64,000 bases of DNA, from the NCBI RefSeq assembly GCF_025725645.1, contig NZ_CP107007.1:3162001-3226000 (forward strand), written 5' to 3'. This DNA comes from Halomonas sp. GD1P12. Lineage in GTDB: Bacteria > Pseudomonadota > Gammaproteobacteria > Pseudomonadales > Halomonadaceae. Positions within the stretch are counted from its first letter, which is position 1. The number at the start of each line of letters is the position of its first letter. Positions 60,274 to 64,000 of this stretch are shown here, one piece after another. The notes under the pieces are model-generated. The model saw nothing but the letters and a program-made list of their open reading frames with translations, was not told the DNA's origin and did not search any database. A program made the translations under genes and the position numbers.

Positions 60274-60975
60274 CTACTTGTTGCGCGACTGCACGCTCTT
60301 CTCGCCCGCCTGTTCGCGGCGGGCGATATCCTGCTCGCCGGCAGCCTTCAGCGCTACGACGCGCGCCTGCAGGTAGTGACGAAGTGCGGTGTCCTGGGCC
60401 TCCTGAGCCATGATCGGCGGGCCGAAGGTGACCTGTACCCGCGCGCGAAAACGCCTCGGCCACTTTTTGAAAGCGGGGCCATTGCAGCGCGACGCCCAGG
60501 AGCCCCAGAGCCCGGCAAGCCCGGCGGGCACGACCGGCACGTTGTCTCGCGAGAGCATCGTTTCGAGCCCGCGACGAAATGCCTGTACCTCACCGTCCGG
60601 CGTTAGCCGACCTTCGGGAAAAATCATCACGACTTCGCCGTCGCGCAGCGCTTCGCTGATCTTTCCAAGCGTACGTCGGAGCCCGGCCGGGGTACGCCGC
60701 TCGGACTCGACCGGAATCGCGCCCACCAACAAAAACCACCACTTGAGCCAGGGCGAGTCATAGATCGGCTGATCCATGACGAAGCGCAGCGGCCGGGGGC
60801 TCGCGCCGCCCAGCACCAGTGCATCCATGAAGCTTACGTGATTACACACCACCAGCGCTGCGCCCCTGGCGGGCAGGTGCTCGCGGCCATGAACGCGCAG
60901 CCGATAGCTTGCGCGCATGGTGATATAAATGGCGTGGCGCAGCACGAAGCGCACCGGTTTGACCAGTCGTTTCAT
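60274..60975 (-). CDS. 1-acyl-sn-glycerol-3-phosphate acyltransferase family protein
   Basis: PlsC-type acyltransferase, 233 aa. Motif I NHVSFMD (HX4D catalytic pair), motif III FPEGRLT, motif IV VPAGLAGLW. A hydrophobic N-terminal helix anchors it to the inner membrane. Likely transfers an acyl chain to a lyso-phospholipid or related lipid. Coupled by ATGA to the TetR gene just upstream, so it is probably its regulatory target; unlikely to be the sole housekeeping plsC. Confidence 0.88.
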   Translation of the reverse strand: MKRLVKPVRFVLRHAIYITMRASYRLRVHGREHLPARGAALVVCNHVSFMDALVLGGASPRPLRFVMDQPIYDSPWLKWWFLLVGAIPVESERRTPAGLRRTLGKISEALRDGEVVMIFPEGRLTPDGEVQAFRRGLETMLSRDNVPVVPAGLAGLWGSWASRCNGPAFKKWPRRFRARVQVTFGPPIMAQEAQDTALRHYLQARVVALKAAGEQDIARREQAGEKSVQSRNK

Positions 60976-61616
60976 GCACCCCGCCCTTGAGCGCCCACTC
61001 CTTCACCATCAGTTCCCTGAGCGCGAAGCCCGGCCAGCACCGTGCTCATCAGCTGATCGAGCAGCTCGTCGACCTTGAGCTGCTGGCCTTGCCAGTAGCC
61101 CAACCGCTCGTTCAGGCCAAGCTGCACTAGCCCATGCACGCTGCCCCACAGAGTGCGCCCGAGTCGCCGCGCCTCCTGGTCGTCCAGCGCCGGCTGATAG
61201 CGGGTGAGCGATGACTCTACCTGGGTAAAGAGCGCCTCGATCAGATCGCTCTGGCGCTGGTCGAGTTCGCCCTCTTCGGCCAGGGGGTAGTCGAACAACA
61301 GCTGCCAGCGGTAGCAGCCCTGCTCGGCGAAGCGCCAGTAGGCGTGGGCCAGCGCGCGAAGCCAGGGCTCGGGCTCGTCCTCGGCAAGGCTTTCGATGGT
61401 TTGCTGCAACCGCGCCAGGGTGTCGACGTTGACGTGCTGGAGCAAATTGTTGAAGCTGCCGTAGAGTTTGAGCAGCGTACTCGGCGCGCACCCCACCTCC
61501 CGGGCCAGCGCACGCAGCGATAGGCCGTGCACCGGCCGCGTGGCCAACCACTCATCGCAGGCCTGCATGACCTGCGCATGAAGGGTGTCGGGCGCGTGCT
61601 GTCTGGGACGGGCCAT
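60972..61616 (-). CDS. TetR-family transcriptional regulator
   Basis: 214 aa. N-terminal helix-turn-helix LSLRALAREVGCAPSTLLKLYGSFNNLLQHV; the rest is helical ligand-binding/dimer domain with WGSVHGLVQLGL, the WHG-type TetR C-terminal signature. Overlaps the acyltransferase gene by four bases. Predicted to control its own operon from sites in 61617-61797; a lipid-like ligand is possible. Confidence 0.88.
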   Translation of the reverse strand: MARPRQHAPDTLHAQVMQACDEWLATRPVHGLSLRALAREVGCAPSTLLKLYGSFNNLLQHVNVDTLARLQQTIESLAEDEPEPWLRALAHAYWRFAEQGCYRWQLLFDYPLAEEGELDQRQSDLIEALFTQVESSLTRYQPALDDQEARRLGRTLWGSVHGLVQLGLNERLGYWQGQQLKVDELLDQLMSTVLAGLRAQGTDGEGVGAQGRGA

Positions 61617-61702
61617 GGCGGTCTCTTGAAATCATGCAAAAAGGCGAAAGCCTCAGCGCACTTGAGTTTGAGGAAGGGTTAATATAAGACAGGATACCCC
61701 AC

Positions 61703-61721
61703 ATCGAACACTGTTTTCGAT
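61703..61721. promoter_or_regulatory. Candidate TetR operator
   Basis: atcgaa / ttcgat separated by seven bases, in the gap between the TetR gene and the divergent SRAP gene. A second inverted pair gacgac (61729-61734) / gtcgtc (61750-61755) lies beside it. Confidence 0.35.
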
Positions 61722-61797
61722 ACTATATGACGACTTTAAGCGTATTCTTGTCGTCTGGCTCTAATGCGTTTTATCCCCGGGTGACAAGGAGGCCGGC

Positions 61798-62475
61798 ATG
61801 ACGGGACGCCTACACGTGCAGCGCCTTTCGCTTTCACGCATGGTGCCATCGCTTGATCAGCACGACGCGTTCATTACCTCGCCCAACCTGGCCCCGCGCC
61901 AGCCGATTTCGGCCATCCGTATGGTGCAGGGCGTTTATCGCCACGAGCCGCTTTTCTGGGGGCTGACGCCGCCCTGGCTCAAGGTGCTCGACCACGCCCC
62001 GCACTGCGCCCGCGCGGAGTCGCTCGCCGCCCGGCCGATGTTCGAGGAAGCCTTCAACGCCCGGCGCTGCGTCATTCCCGTCACCGGCTTCTACGTGTGG
62101 CAGCCGCGTCACGGCGGTAAACAGCCTTATCTGGTCACCGCCACCGACCGCGCGCCGCTTTTGCTCGGCGCGCTGTGGTGTCGCTATCACACCACGCTCA
62201 CGGCGTTTACCGACTCTACCGCGCTGATCACCGTGCCCGCCAACGTGTGTCTGTCGTCGCTGACCGACCGCCTGCCGCTGGTCATCGACGCCTCCCAGCT
62301 GGAGACCTGGCTTGACCCCGAAAGCCCGCCGGAGAAGCTTCAGGCGATGATGACCCCGGCACCGCTGGAACTGCTGGGCGCGTTTCCGGTATCAAAGCAT
62401 GTCAATAGTCCCGCCAATCAGTCGGCCGCCTGCGCCCATCCGCAGGGGCCCATGCTGCGGTGGAGCGCCCCTTAG
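61798..62475 (+). CDS. SRAP-fold protein lacking the catalytic residues
   Basis: 225 aa with the fold of YedK/HMCES, which crosslinks to abasic sites in single-stranded DNA through Cys2. Retained: NLAPRQPI (30-37), FWGLTPPW (53-60), ARAESLAARPMFEEAF, RRCVIPVTGFY, TDRLPLVID and VSKHVNSPANQ. Changed: residue 2 is Thr instead of Cys; Val100 sits at the usual Glu105 position; Thr156 at His160; Cys70 at Asn75. AAGGAGG six bases before ATG 61798 fixes the start, so Cys2 is really absent. It could still bind DNA; a canonical paralogue may exist elsewhere. Confidence 0.8.
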   Translation: MTGRLHVQRLSLSRMVPSLDQHDAFITSPNLAPRQPISAIRMVQGVYRHEPLFWGLTPPWLKVLDHAPHCARAESLAARPMFEEAFNARRCVIPVTGFYVWQPRHGGKQPYLVTATDRAPLLLGALWCRYHTTLTAFTDSTALITVPANVCLSSLTDRLPLVIDASQLETWLDPESPPEKLQAMMTPAPLELLGAFPVSKHVNSPANQSAACAHPQGPMLRWSAP

Positions 62476-62499
62476 CCGTATCTCGACAACGGAGTTTCA

Positions 62500-64000
62500 A
62501 TGTTACCAAGCGACCCTTTTTCTCGCGTCTCCCTGCGTGACGCCTTGACCGGCGCGCTGCTCGGCACGTGCCTGTACGCGCCGATGCTCTGGGCCGAACC
62601 GCCCCAGGTCGCAAAGGCCTCTACGCCCATCACCAGCCCTTTCGATGCCCGCGACTACCGGGTACTGACCCTGGAAAACGGTCTGCAGGCGCTACTGGTG
62701 AGCGACCCCGACGCCGACAAGGCCGCCGCATCGATGAACGTGCGCGTTGGCAGCGCCCAGGACCCGGAGGATCTTCTGGGCCTTGCCCACTTTCTCGAGC
62801 ACATGCTGTTTCTGGGCACCGAGCCCTACCCGGAGCCGGACGCCTACCAGAGCTACATCGCCAACAACGCGGGCTCGCACAACGCCTTCACCGCGCAGCA
62901 GGACACCAACTACTTCTTCGATGTCGACCCCGAGGCGCTGCCCGGCGCGCTCGACCGCTTCAGCGCGTTCTTTCTCTCGCCGCTGTTTAACGCCGACCAG
63001 CTCGAAAGCGAGCGCAACATCATCCACTCCGAGTACATGGCGCGCATTCGCGATGACGCCCGCCGCGAAAGCGACGTGCTCGACCAGGTGCTGAACCCGG
63101 ACAACGCCACCACCGGCTTCGCCGTGGGCAGCCGCGAAACCCTGGCCAGCCCCGCAGAAGGCGAAGCCTCACTGCGCGATCGCATCATCGAGTTCTACCA
63201 CCAGCACTACGATGCCAACGTCATGAATCTGGCCGTGGTCGCCCCGCAGCCGCTGGATACGCTGGAGGAATGGGTCGCCGAGCGCTTTGCCGACATCCCG
63301 GACCACGACCTCTCGGCGCCGACCATCGACGCGCCGCTCGTCCTGAGCGACGAGCTTCCGACGTATCTCGAGCGTCAGTCGCTCGAGGATCGCCGCCGGG
63401 TCAACTTCTACTTCCCAGTGCCGGACCCGGTCGACGAGTACCGCACCAAGCCGGCGCAGCTCATCGCGCATCTGCTCGGCGATGAAAGCGAAGGCAGTCT
63501 GCTCGCCGTACTGCGCGAAGCGGGCCTGGCGCTTGGCCTCTTTGCCGGGGTCGGGCGCGGCGACGGCGAGCACGCGCTGTTCACGGTCTCGATCAGCCTG
63601 ACCGAGGAGGGTACCGAGCGGCTGGAGGACGTGCAGGCCACACTCTTCGCCGCCATCGACGAGATTCGCCGCGAAGGCATCGACACCTGGCGTTATGACG
63701 AGCAGGCCGCCCTTGCCGAGCAGGCGTTTCGCTTCCAGCAGCACGGCGACCCGCAAAGCGAGGCGACCCGGCTTTCCATGAGCCTGTCGCGCTACCCGGT
63801 GGAGGACGTGCAGTACGCTGCCTACCGCATGGACGGCATGGATAGCGCGGCGCAGCAAACCTACCTGGAGGCGCTGACGCCAGAGAACATGATTCGCGTC
63901 TACTCGGATCAAAGCGTCGAGGGCGACACCGCCTCGCCCTGGTTCGATACCCGGTGGGCGCGCCTCGACGCGCCGGACACCACAGGCCAGGCGCTGTCCG
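62500..64000 (+). CDS. Exported M16-family zinc metalloprotease (pitrilysin-like), partial
   Basis: First 500 codons; the gene continues beyond the right edge. Signal peptide LTGALLGTCLYAPMLWA, cleavage likely before EPPQ. The inverted zinc motif HFLEH is at 97-101 and the distal Glu ligand is at 178 in ESERNIIHSEYMARI. Start ATG 62500 with GGAG six bases upstream. The domain order matches PtrA-type insulinases, which degrade small peptides in the periplasm. A lipobox is unlikely, because Thr precedes the only Cys. Follows the SRAP gene by 24 bases. Confidence 0.9.
   Translation, partial: MLPSDPFSRVSLRDALTGALLGTCLYAPMLWAEPPQVAKASTPITSPFDARDYRVLTLENGLQALLVSDPDADKAAASMNVRVGSAQDPEDLLGLAHFLEHMLFLGTEPYPEPDAYQSYIANNAGSHNAFTAQQDTNYFFDVDPEALPGALDRFSAFFLSPLFNADQLESERNIIHSEYMARIRDDARRESDVLDQVLNPDNATTGFAVGSRETLASPAEGEASLRDRIIEFYHQHYDANVMNLAVVAPQPLDTLEEWVAERFADIPDHDLSAPTIDAPLVLSDELPTYLERQSLEDRRRVNFYFPVPDPVDEYRTKPAQLIAHLLGDESEGSLLAVLREAGLALGLFAGVGRGDGEHALFTVSISLTEEGTERLEDVQATLFAAIDEIRREGIDTWRYDEQAALAEQAFRFQQHGDPQSEATRLSMSLSRYPVEDVQYAAYRMDGMDSAAQQTYLEALTPENMIRVYSDQSVEGDTASPWFDTRWARLDAPDTTGQALS

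Noticed and set aside
61798..61803. Mis-called start hiding a Cys2 in the SRAP protein
   Set aside because: AAGGAGG six bases upstream and the conserved Gly-Arg directly after residue 2 show that the ATG is right.

Overview
The window is a stretch of ordinary, gene-dense, GC-rich gammaproteobacterial chromosome. Gene order (rpsB-tsf-pyrH-frr-uppS-cdsA-dxr-rseP; ftsY-ftsE-ftsX-rpoH; xerD-dsbC-hom-thrC-recJ; rpsP-rimM-trmD-rplS; dut-algC-argB-slmA) resembles Pseudomonas and its relatives. The overall look of the proteins (acidic, Ala/Glu/Pro-rich linkers) suggests a Halomonadaceae-type halophile. That taxonomic guess is inference from memory of gene order and protein style, not from a search. 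No rRNA, tRNA, insertion sequence, prophage or CRISPR array was seen.

Layout. 1-7.7 kb (minus strand): ribosomal protein S2, EF-Ts, UMP kinase, ribosome recycling factor, then isoprenoid/phospholipid genes and the RseP protease; bamA would be expected next, beyond the left edge. 8.0-16.0 kb (plus): map, glnD, then the succinylase-branch lysine/diaminopimelate genes dapC, dapD and dapE, with an ArsC-like reductase and a small unknown protein. 16.1-22.4 kb: a membrane-anchored cold-shock-domain protein, slyX, alanine dehydrogenase, thioesterase, rlmI, mutM, rpmB-rpmG and radC. 22.5-27.3 kb (plus): coaBC, dut, algC, argB, slmA. 27.3-31.7 kb (minus): ftsY-ftsE-ftsX-rpoH. 31.7-36.2 kb: rsmD, zapB, rimI-holD-bolA, an MFS exporter and an acidic unknown protein. 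36.3-41.5 kb (minus): lysS, prfB with its programmed frameshift, fadL, a YitT protein. 41.5-50.1 kb (minus): recJ, thrC, hom, dsbC, xerD, rplS, trmD, rimM, rpsP.

50.4-56.3 kb is the one clearly accessory block: a LacI-type regulator diverging from a complete ABC importer (ATPase, binding protein, two permeases) and a cytoplasmic metallophosphodiesterase. It lies between rpsP and ffh, which are usually neighbours in relatives. Together these genes look like an import-and-hydrolyse pathway for a phosphodiester solute, with an operator-like palindrome in the divergent promoter region.

56.4-64 kb: ffh (minus), a YpjD-like cytochrome c assembly-type membrane protein and a CorC/YfjD-type CBS membrane protein (plus), a plsC-type acyltransferase translationally coupled to a TetR regulator (minus), a SRAP-fold protein that has lost the usual catalytic residues, and the first 500 codons of an exported M16 metalloprotease that runs off the right edge.

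The most unusual items are the SRAP protein without Cys2/Glu/His, the membrane-tethered cold-shock domain, the ABC-phosphodiesterase insertion, the divergent proline-rich HolD, an intrinsic terminator abutting the zapB Shine-Dalgarno, and several short tandem repeats. Many genes overlap by 1-4 bases and many use GTG or TTG starts; where a Shine-Dalgarno decides the start this is stated.
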